Assembly (NCBI GenBank): GCA_021813445.1
Contig: JAKAKP010000022.1
Span: forward strand, 1-49,146
Direction of reading: 5' to 3'
Origin: Deltaproteobacteria bacterium
GTDB taxonomy: Bacteria; Desulfobacterota; Desulfobaccia; Desulfobaccales; 0-14-0-80-60-11
DNA: 49,146 nucleotides
Position 1 is the stretch's first letter. Each line of letters starts with the position of its first letter. Shown one piece after another: positions 1 to 8,500 of the stretch. Made by a program: the position numbers and the translations under genes. The notes beneath the pieces were generated by a model that made no database searches, had not been told where the DNA came from, and worked only from the letters and a program-made list of their open reading frames with translations.

Positions 1-18
1 CCAGGAGGAATTGCACGT

Positions 19-435
19 TTGCTGAAAAAAGACCGGAGAACCGCAGGCTTCACCCTGATCGAGCTGATGATCGTCATCGCCATCCTGGGCTTGATGGCTT
101 ACATGGTGGCCCCCCGCTTGATGGGGGTGATGGGCAAGGCCAAGCCCAAAATCGCCCTGACCGATATCAAGAACCTGGAAACCGCGCTGGACATGTTCTA
201 CCTCGATGTGGAGCGCTACCCCTCCCAGGAGGAAGGCCTGAAGGTGCTGTATCAAAAGCCGGACAACATCCCCAATTGGGCCGGACCTTATATTAAAAAG
301 GCCCCCAAAGACCCCTGGGGCCGGGATTATGTCTATAAATTTCCCGGCGAACACGGCAACGCTTACGACATCCTCTCCTACGGAGCCGACGGCCAACCCG
401 GCGGAGAGGGTGAGAATGCCGACGTTACCAACTGA
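19..435 (+). CDS. gspG: Type II secretion major pseudopilin GspG
   Basis: Major pseudopilin of the T2SS, the periplasmic piston subunit that pushes substrates towards the secretin. The prepilin signature is clear: a short basic leader, cleavage predicted after Gly10, then FTLIEL with the conserved Glu at mature position 5, followed by a roughly 20-residue hydrophobic helix. The C-terminal part (KDPWGRDYVYKFPGEHG, YGADGQPGGEGENAD) matches the calcium-binding C-terminal lobe of GspG. At 138 aa the length is normal. It starts at TTG 19, with a good Shine-Dalgarno (AGGAGG, 3-8); no ATG fits. It is the first gene of the visible T2SS operon; gspE and gspF presumably lie just upstream of the window. 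Family assignment is firm. Confidence 0.95.
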   Translation: MLKKDRRTAGFTLIELMIVIAILGLMAYMVAPRLMGVMGKAKPKIALTDIKNLETALDMFYLDVERYPSQEEGLKVLYQKPDNIPNWAGPYIKKAPKDPWGRDYVYKFPGEHGNAYDILSYGADGQPGGEGENADVTN

Positions 436-456
436 GGACGGTCAGCCGGAGGTATC

Positions 457-1008
457 GTGAAAGCCGCGACGGCAAATTTTCCGGAACTACCTTTGGCCCG
501 GAGCAAAACGGCCCCATCCCTCACTTCAGGGAAGGTGGTTGGGAAGCGAATCTGCCCGGTCCGGGAGGAACGCGGCTTTACCCTGTTGGAACTGACAGTG
601 GTCTTGGCCCTCATCGCCCTGATGCTGGGCCTGGTGGTGCCGAACCTCTATGGTTCCTGGCGGCGGGAGCAGGACCGGGCCGCGGTGCGCCAGATGATGG
701 CCGCCATGCGCACCGCCCGGAGCCTTGCGGCCACCAGGCACCGGCGCGTGCGGGTCTTTTTTGACCTGGTCAAAGGCCGCTACCAATTGGAAGGATCGCC
801 CCAATCAGTGGATGTGTCCCGGAATTTCCGCCTGGGCGAAGCCCACTTGGCCTGGCAGGACCGGGAGGCCCGCCGGGGCTATGTGGCTTTCTATGGAGAT
901 GGCTCCTCCAGCGGCGGGTATCTGGCGTTGGTGGACCGGGGCGGGAAGATCCAGGTGCTTGATGTGGAAATCCTAACCGGCAGGGTCAGCCTCAAAACCA
1001 CAGGATAA
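457..1008 (+). CDS. gspH: Type II secretion minor pseudopilin GspH-like
   Basis: Minor pseudopilin, 183 aa. The prepilin motif RGFTLLELTVV follows Gly40, with Glu at mature position 5 and a hydrophobic helix, then a soluble beta-rich domain. The order (after gspG, before gspI) supports GspH rather than another pseudopilin. The leader before the cleavage site is 40 residues, much longer than usual. GTG 457 has a CCGGAGG ribosome site at 446-452, but a GTG at 535 would give a more typical 14-residue leader, so the start is uncertain. The stop overlaps the next start by one base (TAATG). Confidence 0.85.
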   Translation: MKAATANFPELPLARSKTAPSLTSGKVVGKRICPVREERGFTLLELTVVLALIALMLGLVVPNLYGSWRREQDRAAVRQMMAAMRTARSLAATRHRRVRVFFDLVKGRYQLEGSPQSVDVSRNFRLGEAHLAWQDREARRGYVAFYGDGSSSGGYLALVDRGGKIQVLDVEILTGRVSLKTTG

Positions 1009-1412
1009 TGAAGAGTCCAGCGGCCCGGCATAAGAGAGAAAAAGACGGGGGGTTCAGCCTCCTGGAAGTGTTGGTGGCCACCGCCCTGATGGGCGTGATG
1101 CTGGTGGTCATCCTGGAGGTCCTCACCTCGGCCTTGCGGGCCCAGGAGGCCTCCCGGAGCAACACCCAAGCCGTGCTGGCCGCGGAAAAGGTGCTGGCGG
1201 AATACAGCGAGATGAATCTGGCCAAGGGGATATATCAGGGCCGGGAAGGACGCTTTGATTATCAGGTGCGCCTGGACCCCCAATTACAGGTCCAGTACCC
1301 CATGCAAAACAAAAAGCTGGTTTGCAGCTCACTGCAGGTGGTGGTCTCCTGGAAGGAACAGGGAAAAACCAAGAACCTGGAACTCGAGACCCTGAGAACG
1401 GTGGTCCAATAA
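1008..1412 (+). CDS. gspI: Type II secretion minor pseudopilin GspI-like
   Basis: Minor pseudopilin of 134 aa. Prepilin motif GGFSLLEVLVATALMG follows a basic 15-residue leader (KREKDGG), with Glu at mature position 5. In characterised systems GspI nucleates the pseudopilus tip together with GspJ and GspK. The Cys-containing C-terminal domain ends shortly after a LELETLRTVV segment. ATG 1008 shares its first base with the gspH stop, a sign of translational coupling. Identity rests on motif, size and gene order. Confidence 0.85.
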   Translation: MKSPAARHKREKDGGFSLLEVLVATALMGVMLVVILEVLTSALRAQEASRSNTQAVLAAEKVLAEYSEMNLAKGIYQGREGRFDYQVRLDPQLQVQYPMQNKKLVCSSLQVVVSWKEQGKTKNLELETLRTVVQ

Positions 1413-1417
1413 AAATC

Positions 1418-2038
1418 GTGAGTGTGACAAAGATGCCCTCCCGCGCCAGCGCCGGTTTCACGCTGCTGGAGCTGATGGTTTCCCTGGCCTTGGTAAGCCT
1501 GCTGAGCCTGGTGGCTCTGACGGCCTTGAACCTGAGCCTGAAGGCGGTGGGCCGGGGGCAGGCCGCGGCCGACAACTTGCAGGAATTGCGGGTGGGCCAG
1601 AGCTTTTTGGAAAGGAGCCTCAGCTCCGCGGTGGGAGGGATCAAAGGGGCCCACAATTACTTCTATGGCAACTCCCAGGAGATCCGGTTTTTAACCTTTC
1701 TGCCCCTGGAAGCGTATAACTTGGGAGGGGTTTATCATTGGCGGATCCTGGTGGGGCGGGATGAAGCCGGGCAGGGCGCGGTGGCCGTGGAACAAAGCAA
1801 AAGCGTCAGTTGGCTGCGGAATCCCGACGTAGTGGAAATCAGGCAGATCGTATTAACCAATGTGACTTCCGTCCGTTTCTTTTTCGGCCAGAATGGCAAA
1901 GAATACAACAGTTGGGACGGTCCCCGTCAAAGAGGACTGCCGGATTGGGTGCGAATGCAATTGACCCTGGGAAACCAGTCACCCCGGGATTGGATAATTC
2001 CCATCCATGTCAAGATTAATATCGGCCAAGAATCGTAG
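1418..2038 (+). CDS. gspJ: Type II secretion minor pseudopilin GspJ-like
   Basis: Minor pseudopilin; partner of GspI and GspK in the tip complex. The prepilin motif AGFTLLELMVSLALVSLLSL carries Glu at mature position 5. The soluble domain includes a WRILVGRDEAG stretch and a C-terminal WIIPIHVKI beta strand. The reading frame is open back to 1322 inside gspI, but GTG 1418 (alternatives GTG 1424, ATG 1433) starts just after the gspI stop and gives a normal short leader of about 13 residues. The 3' end overlaps gspK by 32 bp. Confidence 0.85.
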   Translation: MSVTKMPSRASAGFTLLELMVSLALVSLLSLVALTALNLSLKAVGRGQAAADNLQELRVGQSFLERSLSSAVGGIKGAHNYFYGNSQEIRFLTFLPLEAYNLGGVYHWRILVGRDEAGQGAVAVEQSKSVSWLRNPDVVEIRQIVLTNVTSVRFFFGQNGKEYNSWDGPRQRGLPDWVRMQLTLGNQSPRDWIIPIHVKINIGQES

Positions 2039-3026
2039 ACCTCCCCGGGAAGGTGAGAGCGGGAGCCCCTGGCCTCAGGCGCGAGAAGAAGGGGCGATCC
2101 TGCTGCTGGTGATCTGGATTCTGGCCTTGCTCAGTGTGGTGGTTCTGAGCTGGGCCCAGGAATGGCGGACAGAGATCAAGTTGTCGGCCAATTTTCGGGA
2201 CGACCGCCAGTGCCACTCCCTGGCTGAGGCCGGCATCTATTATGCCTTGACAAAGCTGACCGCGGCCAAAATTGCCGAGAACCAGCCCCTTGGCCTCGAG
2301 TCGAAGGACAATGCCGCGGCCGCGAATCTCTGGAATGGGGACCAAAGGAAGCATGTTTTGGAACTTCCCGGCGGCAAGGTGGAGGTGCGGGTGGCGGACG
2401 AGGGCGGCAAGATCAATCTTAACCAGGCGGATGAGGTGGTCTTGCGGAATCTCCTGGGGATTTTGGGTTTTCCCCCGGGGAAAGTGCCGGTCATGGCGGA
2501 TTCCATCCTGGATTGGCGGAGCCGTGATGTGCGCCCCCATCCCTTTGGGGCCAAGAGCGGCTATTATTTGAGTTTGGATCCTCCGTATCCGGCAAAGGAG
2601 GGTTTGTTTGATACGGTGGAGGAACTGGCCTGGGTGCGAGGTTTTGCCGGCATAGACACCGCCCGCTTGTCCACGTATCTTACCGTGCAGGGTCAGAGCA
2701 GACAGATAAATCTGAATACCGCACCCCAAAAGGTCATGCTGGCTCTAGGGTTGCCACCGGATTTGGTCAGCAACCTGATCCAGGAGCGGGAGATTGCTCC
2801 TTTGCGCTCGCAGGACGTGTTGCCGCAGTTGTCTGCGAATCCCCAATTCCAGCAAATACTCCCCTACATCAACTTTAAAAGCTCGAATTTTTTTAGTGTC
2901 TTAGCTACAGGAATGTTAAATAATACGGAAGGAGCCCAGCATACCATCAAAGCCATGGTCCAGGTGGATAATCAAGGGATCAGACCCAGGAAGTTTCTCT
3001 ATTGGGCGGACGATTATCCCAATTAA
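2007..3026 (+). CDS. gspK: Type II secretion minor pseudopilin GspK
   Basis: Largest minor pseudopilin, 339 aa, predicted to cap the pseudopilus. The leader ends EEG and the mature chain begins AILLLVIWILALLSVVVL. Mature position 5 is Leu, not Glu, which is the known GspK exception. Later segments fit the GspK helical insert domain: LNQADEVVLRNLLGILG (helix-hairpin-helix-like), then a second SRQINLNTAPQKVM repeat. The gene overlaps gspJ by 32 bp, and gspL follows after 9 bp. Confidence 0.92.
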   Translation: MSRLISAKNRRPPREGESGSPWPQAREEGAILLLVIWILALLSVVVLSWAQEWRTEIKLSANFRDDRQCHSLAEAGIYYALTKLTAAKIAENQPLGLESKDNAAAANLWNGDQRKHVLELPGGKVEVRVADEGGKINLNQADEVVLRNLLGILGFPPGKVPVMADSILDWRSRDVRPHPFGAKSGYYLSLDPPYPAKEGLFDTVEELAWVRGFAGIDTARLSTYLTVQGQSRQINLNTAPQKVMLALGLPPDLVSNLIQEREIAPLRSQDVLPQLSANPQFQQILPYINFKSSNFFSVLATGMLNNTEGAQHTIKAMVQVDNQGIRPRKFLYWADDYPN

Positions 3027-3035
3027 AGAGCAGAC

Positions 3036-4460
3036 ATGAACAGCAAGCTTAGCAATTGGTGGGAGACGATCTCCACCGCCCTGCTGACGGAGGGCGGCAG
3101 CCTGGGGGTTTATCTGGACCGGAGCGGGCTGACCCTGGCTCAGGTGCAGAAAGGTTTTGCCGGCATCCGGGTGACGCATCTGCAGCGCTTCCCCAGAACA
3201 GGGGAGGCTCTGTCCTCCCTGGAACCCCGTCTCCGGGAGATCATTGCTCCCTGGGAATTGACCAACTGTCCGGTGAACCTGGCGGTGAGCCGGGACCTGG
3301 GCTTTTTCCGGGAGATAGTATTGCCCAGCGCCGCGGCGGAAAACCTGGCCCAGGTGGTGAGCTATGAGCTGGACCGCTTTCTGCCGCTGCCGGCGGGGCA
3401 ATTATTTTACGATTATCAGATATTAACGGAGACCGAGAGCGAAATTCACCTGATGTTGATGGCCCTGCCCCGGGAACCGGTGGAAGAGTGCCTGGAACTC
3501 CTCGCCGGGTTGGGGCTGCCACCGCTGTCGTTGGAGCCCGGACCGGTGGCGCTGGCCAATGCCTTTGCGCTTTTGGGAGAGAAACCGCCGTCTTCCTGGC
3601 TGCTCTTGCAGGAAGAACCCTGGGGGCTGGAGTTGAGCTGCATCCGCGGGCGGAACCTGGTTTTCTCCCGGCCGCTGCGGCCCCAGCCGCCGCAAAAACC
3701 GGCAGACGCCCTGGAAACGGAAATCCAGCATCTGGACCGGGCAGGTCATCCGCCCCAGGCCCTGGCTCTTTGCGGCCGGGCAGCCGCGACCGCTCAGATC
3801 ACGGCGGTGGCCCGACAGAGGAATTTGACCATCATCACCCCGGAAAAGTTCTCCGTCCCGGGCCTGCCCCCGGCAGATGACTTGGAAACCGGGGCCTTGC
3901 CGGCGCTGGGCGCGGCCCTCCGGGGTTTGAGGAAAGTGCCGCTGCGGACCAATTTGCTGCCGCCGGAGGAGAGGGCGGGCGCGGGGCCTAGCGGCTTTTC
4001 TTTGAATAGACTGTTGCTCATGATTATGCTGGCCCTTATCCTGGTATGGGTGGGGAGCTTGATGATCCATCAACGGGTGCTGCTCTACCAGGTGAACCGG
4101 CAGCTGGCCCAGATCACCCCCGAGGTCCGTCAGGTGGAGAAGCAGTTGGAGGAAAGCCGGGCCCTGGCCAAGCAACTGCATAACCTCCGCCACCTGGAAC
4201 GGTCCCCGAACCGACTTACCATCCTTAAGGACCTGACCCAGCTTATTCCGGTGCATACCTGGCTGTTTAACCTGCGGATCAATCAGCAGCATCTGGAGAT
4301 GGGAGGCTTATCCAAGTCCGCGGCTGATTTGATTCCTTTGCTGGAGAAATCCGGCTGGCTCACTAAAACTGAATTTGCCTCCCCCATAGTGACTGATGCA
4401 AATAAGCTCGAACATTTTAAAATTAAAGCAGAAATTAAAGACCTGGAAGTGGGTTCCTGA
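3036..4460 (+). CDS. gspL: Type II secretion inner-membrane platform protein GspL/PilMN-like
   Basis: 474 aa. Residues 1-320 form an actin-like cytoplasmic domain of the PilM/GspL type, starting with GVYLDRSGLTLAQVQKG. A single membrane helix follows at about 325-342 (LLLMIMLALILVWVG). The C-terminal part is periplasmic, with a coiled coil (VRQVEKQLEESRALAKQL) and a PilN-like domain. In the T2SS, GspL couples the GspE ATPase to the pseudopilus. The PilM+PilN-like fused layout is what GspL is. Its 3' end overlaps the likely gspM start. The alternative of a PilM-PilN fusion from a type IV pilus is made unlikely by the gsp neighbours. Confidence 0.82.
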   Translation: MNSKLSNWWETISTALLTEGGSLGVYLDRSGLTLAQVQKGFAGIRVTHLQRFPRTGEALSSLEPRLREIIAPWELTNCPVNLAVSRDLGFFREIVLPSAAAENLAQVVSYELDRFLPLPAGQLFYDYQILTETESEIHLMLMALPREPVEECLELLAGLGLPPLSLEPGPVALANAFALLGEKPPSSWLLLQEEPWGLELSCIRGRNLVFSRPLRPQPPQKPADALETEIQHLDRAGHPPQALALCGRAAATAQITAVARQRNLTIITPEKFSVPGLPPADDLETGALPALGAALRGLRKVPLRTNLLPPEERAGAGPSGFSLNRLLLMIMLALILVWVGSLMIHQRVLLYQVNRQLAQITPEVRQVEKQLEESRALAKQLHNLRHLERSPNRLTILKDLTQLIPVHTWLFNLRINQQHLEMGGLSKSAADLIPLLEKSGWLTKTEFASPIVTDANKLEHFKIKAEIKDLEVGS

Positions 4461-5043
4461 GGGACTGACCCCGCGGCAGCAGCGTCTGGCCTGGTCCTTG
4501 GCAGGGGTATTGGTGCTGCTGACCTGCTATCTGGTCTTAGTTTATCCGCTGCTGGCTTTGCATAGCAGCTGGTCCGAGGAGCTGACGCACAAGCGGGCGC
4601 TGCTAGCGCGCTATCAAGCTTTGCAGGATAGCAAGGCCAAGGTGGGGCAGGCGCTCCAGGCCCTGAAAGGCGCGGTGGGGCGCATGGAGGGCCAGTTCCT
4701 GGCCGGAGGCAATGCGGCGGTGGCCTCCGCGGACCTCCAGGAAATAGTGAAGAACATCACCAGCGCTCACGGGGCGCAGATGACCAGCATCAAGGTCCTG
4801 CAACCCCGGGATGCCGGTCCTTATCAGGAGGTGCCGGTACAGGTGCAGCTGTCCGGGACCATGTCCCAGTTACTGACCATTCTTTATCACCTGGAGCACC
4901 ATAAGAAGTTGCTTTTTATTCCGGAATTGGAGATTAATGCCCCTCGCTGGATGGCGCCGAAGCAGAAGGATGCCGATGCCGATCAACCGGTGCAGGTGAA
5001 CCTGGTGGTGACGGGAGTAATCAAAAAGGGGACCCCCGCTTGA
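4396..5043 (+). CDS. gspM: Type II secretion inner-membrane protein GspM-like
   Basis: 215 aa, bitopic. A short cytoplasmic tail is followed by a membrane helix at about residues 31-50 (LAWSLAGVLVLLTCYLVLVY), a long coiled coil and a PilO/GspM-like ferredoxin-fold domain. GspM partners GspL. The ATG at 4396 overlaps gspL by 65 bp and has no obvious ribosome site; no better ATG or GTG precedes the membrane helix, so the exact start is open. The stop overlaps the next gene by 4 bp. Confidence 0.78.
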   Translation: MQISSNILKLKQKLKTWKWVPEGLTPRQQRLAWSLAGVLVLLTCYLVLVYPLLALHSSWSEELTHKRALLARYQALQDSKAKVGQALQALKGAVGRMEGQFLAGGNAAVASADLQEIVKNITSAHGAQMTSIKVLQPRDAGPYQEVPVQVQLSGTMSQLLTILYHLEHHKKLLFIPELEINAPRWMAPKQKDADADQPVQVNLVVTGVIKKGTPA

Positions 5044-5513
5044 TTTGGCGCCGCAGTCTTTGGTTGCAGCTGTTGTTGCTGGCGGGCAGCGGCCTGCTGC
5101 TGCTGGGGATTATCCAGGTTTGGGTCGGCAACGACCTGGCCCCGGGGGCTAACCGCAGCCGTAAAGGTCCGGATGTGCCCCGGGTCAGGCCTTTTAGGGA
5201 CCGGCGGCCCTTGAGCGACTTTGCGGTGGTGTCTTCCAAGAATCTCTTTACCCAAACCCGGACCGGTCCGACCCCGGGGGCGGCGGCCCCCAAGGCCCAG
5301 GTGAGTTGGGAAGGCCGCCTGTTAATGGGTACGATTATCATCGGTAACGAAAGAGCGGCGCTGATCAATGTCAAAACCTCCCAGGGGCGGTCCGAGGTGC
5401 AGGTGTTGCATCTGGGGGAGGAATGGGAAGGCTTTAAAGTAGTGGAAATTTCCAATGAGTCTGTGGTTTTTCAAGGCAAAGAGGGCAAAAAAACCTTAAA
5501 CTTTCCGGAGTAA
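5040..5513 (+). CDS. gspC: Short GspC-like T2SS protein (HR domain, no PDZ)
   Basis: 157 aa. It has an N-terminal membrane helix (residues about 6-27), a proline/arginine-rich linker, then a domain beginning LSDFAVVSSKNLFTQ and continuing WEGRLLMGTIIIGNERAALI. This resembles the homology region of GspC, which contacts secretin N0. It ends without the PDZ or coiled-coil domain found in canonical GspC of roughly 270-300 aa, so it is a reduced form. TTG 5040 overlaps the gspM stop (TTGA). Position directly before gspD matches the usual gspC-gspD pairing, although both lie after gspM here. Confidence 0.7.
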   Translation: MIWRRSLWLQLLLLAGSGLLLLGIIQVWVGNDLAPGANRSRKGPDVPRVRPFRDRRPLSDFAVVSSKNLFTQTRTGPTPGAAAPKAQVSWEGRLLMGTIIIGNERAALINVKTSQGRSEVQVLHLGEEWEGFKVVEISNESVVFQGKEGKKTLNFPE

Positions 5514-5526
5514 AGGTGGGGTGACA

Positions 5527-7956
5527 ATGATGGGTGACGTCTCCGTTTGGCTGGAGAGGGCGGGAAGCAGGCGGTGCCTCACGCAGGCGCTGGTCTACGT
5601 TCTGACCATGAGCCTGATGGGTTGCGCCGGCTCCACTACGGTTGCCTCCCCTCCTCCTCCGCCTGGCCCCATGCAGGTGCCGGTGCGGGTGTCCCAGGCT
5701 CCCACCAAGCCGAATAAGGAGGCAGCGGCTCTGGCGGCTGCCGCTAAGGCTGGGAGAGAGCGCCGGCAAGAACCCCTCCGGGACGACGTGGGCATGCAAC
5801 AGTACGCCACCGCCATCAAAAAAGTCCCCCGCAAGCATCGCCAACCCAAGAAAGGGGAGAAGGTCTATCCCCTGGATCTCAACCTGAAGGGCGCAGACCT
5901 GGTGGAAGCCATCCGGGTCTTGGCGGATACCCTGGGCCTCAATTACACCGTCGATTCCCGGGTCAAGGGCACGGTGAATGTGCGGGCCACCGGGAAACTG
6001 ACCGAAGCCGATATCCTGGGGATAATGGAGTCGATCCTGGTGATCAATAACGCCACCTTGATCAAGCAAGGGAATCTTTATAAGATTGTGCCCCTGGATA
6101 AATCGTACACCGACTCCATGCCGGTTTTCCGCCGGGGCGAGACGCCCGTGGGCATGACGGTGCAGGTGGTCTTTCCGCAACAGACTTCGACCAAGGAATT
6201 GGTACCCTTGCTGAAGCCCATGATGTCTCCCGGAGGCAATATCGCTGAGGGGGCCCATAATGCCTTGATATTGGTAGACACCCCAGGCAACGTGGAAAAA
6301 CTCCTGCAGTTGATCCACATGATCGATACCCAGGCCCTGACCCAGACCCTGGTGCGGGTGGTGAAGGTGCAAAATACCGACCCTGGAGAGATTATCAGCG
6401 AGTTGGAGGTGATCTTCTCCGCTTACGGCGCCCTGGCCCAAAAAGGAAAATTCGGGGTCACCTTCATGCCGGTGCAGCGCCTCAATTCGGTAATGGTCTT
6501 AGCCAACTCCGGAGCTTTGATGGAGCGGGCCCTATATTGGGTCAGACAACTGGATCTGCGCAGCGACATGCTGGCCAATGTGCACGTCTACAATGTGGAG
6601 AATTATAAGGCCAAGAACCTGGCCGACTTGCTGACCCAGGTTTATGGAGGCACGGCCGCAGCCCCCGCCATTAAAGAGAAGAAGCCGGAGACCGGGGCCC
6701 GGGCTCTGGGGAGTTCGGCCTTCGGTGCTACCGGCGGCACCGGCGGCCTAGGGGGGATGGGGTTGAGCGGCGGCACCGCCGGGGGCCTGAGCGGCGCCCA
6801 GACGAGCACCGGCACGGGTGGTATTTTGGGTGGCGCCCTGGGCACGGCCGGCGGCGGTCTGAGGGGTCAGGCAGCCGGGGCTGCCGGGGCCATGAAGGAA
6901 CGGGCCGTACCCATGGGGCCGACGGCCGCAGCCGCGGGTACTGCCAAAGAAGGGGTGCGCATCATCCCCGACGAGGAAAATAATCTCCTGGTGGTGGTGG
7001 CCCCTCCCCACGAGTGGCGCATTATCTCCCGGGTTTTGAAGGAACTGGACGTCATGCCCCGGCAGGTGCTGAACGAGGTGCTGGTGGCCGAGGTCCGCCT
7101 CAGCGACGAACTCTCCTACGGCATCGAGTTTCTTCTGGGCGCGACCGCCCAGGCGCCCAGCACCTCCACCGGCACCGGTACCACCAGCAGCACCACCGGG
7201 GTGGCAGTGGCCAGTACCACCGCGACGTCGGCGCCCACCACCATCGCCGGCGTATCGGTCTCCAGCCCGGCCTCGGCCGTGTTTTCCGCAGCCAGCGGCT
7301 TCACCTTCGTGGCCACGGACACCCTGAACAAGCTGAAAGGCCTCATTAATTTACTGGCTTCCGAGGGCCGGGCGGATATTCTGGCTTCACCTCACATCAT
7401 GGCCGCCAACAACCAGGAGGCCACCATCATGATCGGTGAAGAAGTGCCCACCCTTACCTCCCAATCGGTACCCCTGGTCAGCCAGACCACCTCGTTCCAG
7501 ACCTCCACGGTGCAATACCGCAACACCGGCATCATCCTGACGGTGAAACCCCAGATCAATGCCAACGGCATGGTGACCCTGGATATCGCCCAGGAGGTGA
7601 GCAGCGCCAATACCACCAGCACCGGCGTGAACTCCACCCCCACTTTCACGGTGCGCCAGGCCAAGACCTCCTTGATTACCGGGGACAATCAGACCGTGGT
7701 CTTGGGCGGGCTCATCCGGGAGGATAAGACCACCAGCCAGGCCGGGATTCCCGGGCTACGGAAGCTGCCGCTCTTCGGTCCCTTGTTCGGGTCGGGGAAG
7801 GTGAGCAAACAAAAGACCGAACTCATAGTCTTGATTACCCCGCACATTATCACTAACTTGGAGGAAGGGGCGCGGATTACCAACGAGATGAAAAAGAAGG
7901 TGGGCATGGAAGAACCCCCGCCTCTGCGCCGGGACAACCCAAACCCCAAGCGGTGA
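5527..7956 (+). CDS. gspD: Type II secretion outer-membrane secretin GspD (lipoprotein-type)
   Basis: Outer-membrane channel of the T2SS, about 809 aa. The N-terminus ends in a lipobox (SLMGC, Cys at about 33), so the secretin itself may be lipidated. N0 begins near residue 113 (LDLNLKGADLVEAIRVLADT), followed by N1-N2 repeats. A Gly/Ala-rich low-complexity insert covers about 380-460 and a Ser/Thr/Ala-rich insert about 540-580. The secretin core is clear near the C-terminus (GIILTVKPQIN, QTVVLGGLIREDKT, LPLFGPLFG, TELIVLITPHII). ATG 5527 sits 5 nt after AAGGTGGGG (5513-5521); GTG 5521 would overlap that site. Confidence 0.95.
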   Translation: MMGDVSVWLERAGSRRCLTQALVYVLTMSLMGCAGSTTVASPPPPPGPMQVPVRVSQAPTKPNKEAAALAAAAKAGRERRQEPLRDDVGMQQYATAIKKVPRKHRQPKKGEKVYPLDLNLKGADLVEAIRVLADTLGLNYTVDSRVKGTVNVRATGKLTEADILGIMESILVINNATLIKQGNLYKIVPLDKSYTDSMPVFRRGETPVGMTVQVVFPQQTSTKELVPLLKPMMSPGGNIAEGAHNALILVDTPGNVEKLLQLIHMIDTQALTQTLVRVVKVQNTDPGEIISELEVIFSAYGALAQKGKFGVTFMPVQRLNSVMVLANSGALMERALYWVRQLDLRSDMLANVHVYNVENYKAKNLADLLTQVYGGTAAAPAIKEKKPETGARALGSSAFGATGGTGGLGGMGLSGGTAGGLSGAQTSTGTGGILGGALGTAGGGLRGQAAGAAGAMKERAVPMGPTAAAAGTAKEGVRIIPDEENNLLVVVAPPHEWRIISRVLKELDVMPRQVLNEVLVAEVRLSDELSYGIEFLLGATAQAPSTSTGTGTTSSTTGVAVASTTATSAPTTIAGVSVSSPASAVFSAASGFTFVATDTLNKLKGLINLLASEGRADILASPHIMAANNQEATIMIGEEVPTLTSQSVPLVSQTTSFQTSTVQYRNTGIILTVKPQINANGMVTLDIAQEVSSANTTSTGVNSTPTFTVRQAKTSLITGDNQTVVLGGLIREDKTTSQAGIPGLRKLPLFGPLFGSGKVSKQKTELIVLITPHIITNLEEGARITNEMKKKVGMEEPPPLRRDNPNPKR

Positions 7957-8053
7957 ACCCGGGTCGATATTAGATTTGCTTTAAGAATCAAGGTGTGGTA
8001 TCCGAAAATAAGATAGAGATGCACTGCCTCAGTGGGAGGCGAAGGAGGGAGGC

Positions 8054-8431
8054 ATGACGCGCAGGATGTTGACGGTAATCATGGCCATCATGCTGCTGGG
8101 AACCTGGACGGGTCTGGCCGCGGCCGGAGAGGCTTATTCCCTCAGGAAGGCTTATAACATGGACAAGGCGGAAGAGGGCTTTGCCGGGTCTCCCAAGAAA
8201 GAACCCAGCACCGCAGCCGTGGCTGGGGATGCGCTGTTTGCGCGTCCTTTGGGGCTGGCCACCACTATTGCGGGCACCGGCTTGTTCCTCGTCACCCTGC
8301 CCTTTACCGTGCCTTCCCGGAGTGTGGATACCGCGGCCTGGGAGCTGATAGGCCGGCCTGGCGGCTGGACTTTCGACCGCCCCATCGGTCGCGGCAATCC
8401 TGAGTATGAAGAAAAGGGAATTTTCAAATAA
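8054..8431 (+). CDS. Small exported protein of unknown function
   Basis: 125 aa with an N-terminal signal peptide (MLTVIMAIMLLGTWTGLAAAG). The mature part carries a conserved-looking block (RPLGLATTIAGTGLFLVTLPFTVPS) that could be a membrane-associated hairpin, then RPGGWTFDRPIGRG. I recognise this as a type of short hypothetical protein recurrent in Desulfobacterota genomes, without known function. The ribosome site GGAGGGAGG lies directly before ATG 8054. It follows gspD by about 100 bp and ends at the strong terminator at 8456, so it may be the last gene of the T2SS transcript. Confidence 0.75.
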   Translation: MTRRMLTVIMAIMLLGTWTGLAAAGEAYSLRKAYNMDKAEEGFAGSPKKEPSTAAVAGDALFARPLGLATTIAGTGLFLVTLPFTVPSRSVDTAAWELIGRPGGWTFDRPIGRGNPEYEEKGIFK

Positions 8432-8455
8432 AAGCGACTTGGAGAAGGTTATTTA

Positions 8456-8490
8456 GGGGGGAGGGCCACTGGCTCCCCCCCTTTTTTTTG
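8456..8490. terminator. Bidirectional rho-independent terminator
   Basis: A G-rich arm (GGGGGGAGGGCCA, from 8456) pairs with TGGCTCCCCCC and is followed by eight T residues on the + strand. It lies between the convergent stops of the small exported protein (8431) and the prepilin peptidase (8501), so it can serve both strands. Confidence 0.85.
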
Positions 8491-8500
8491 CAGTAAATAA

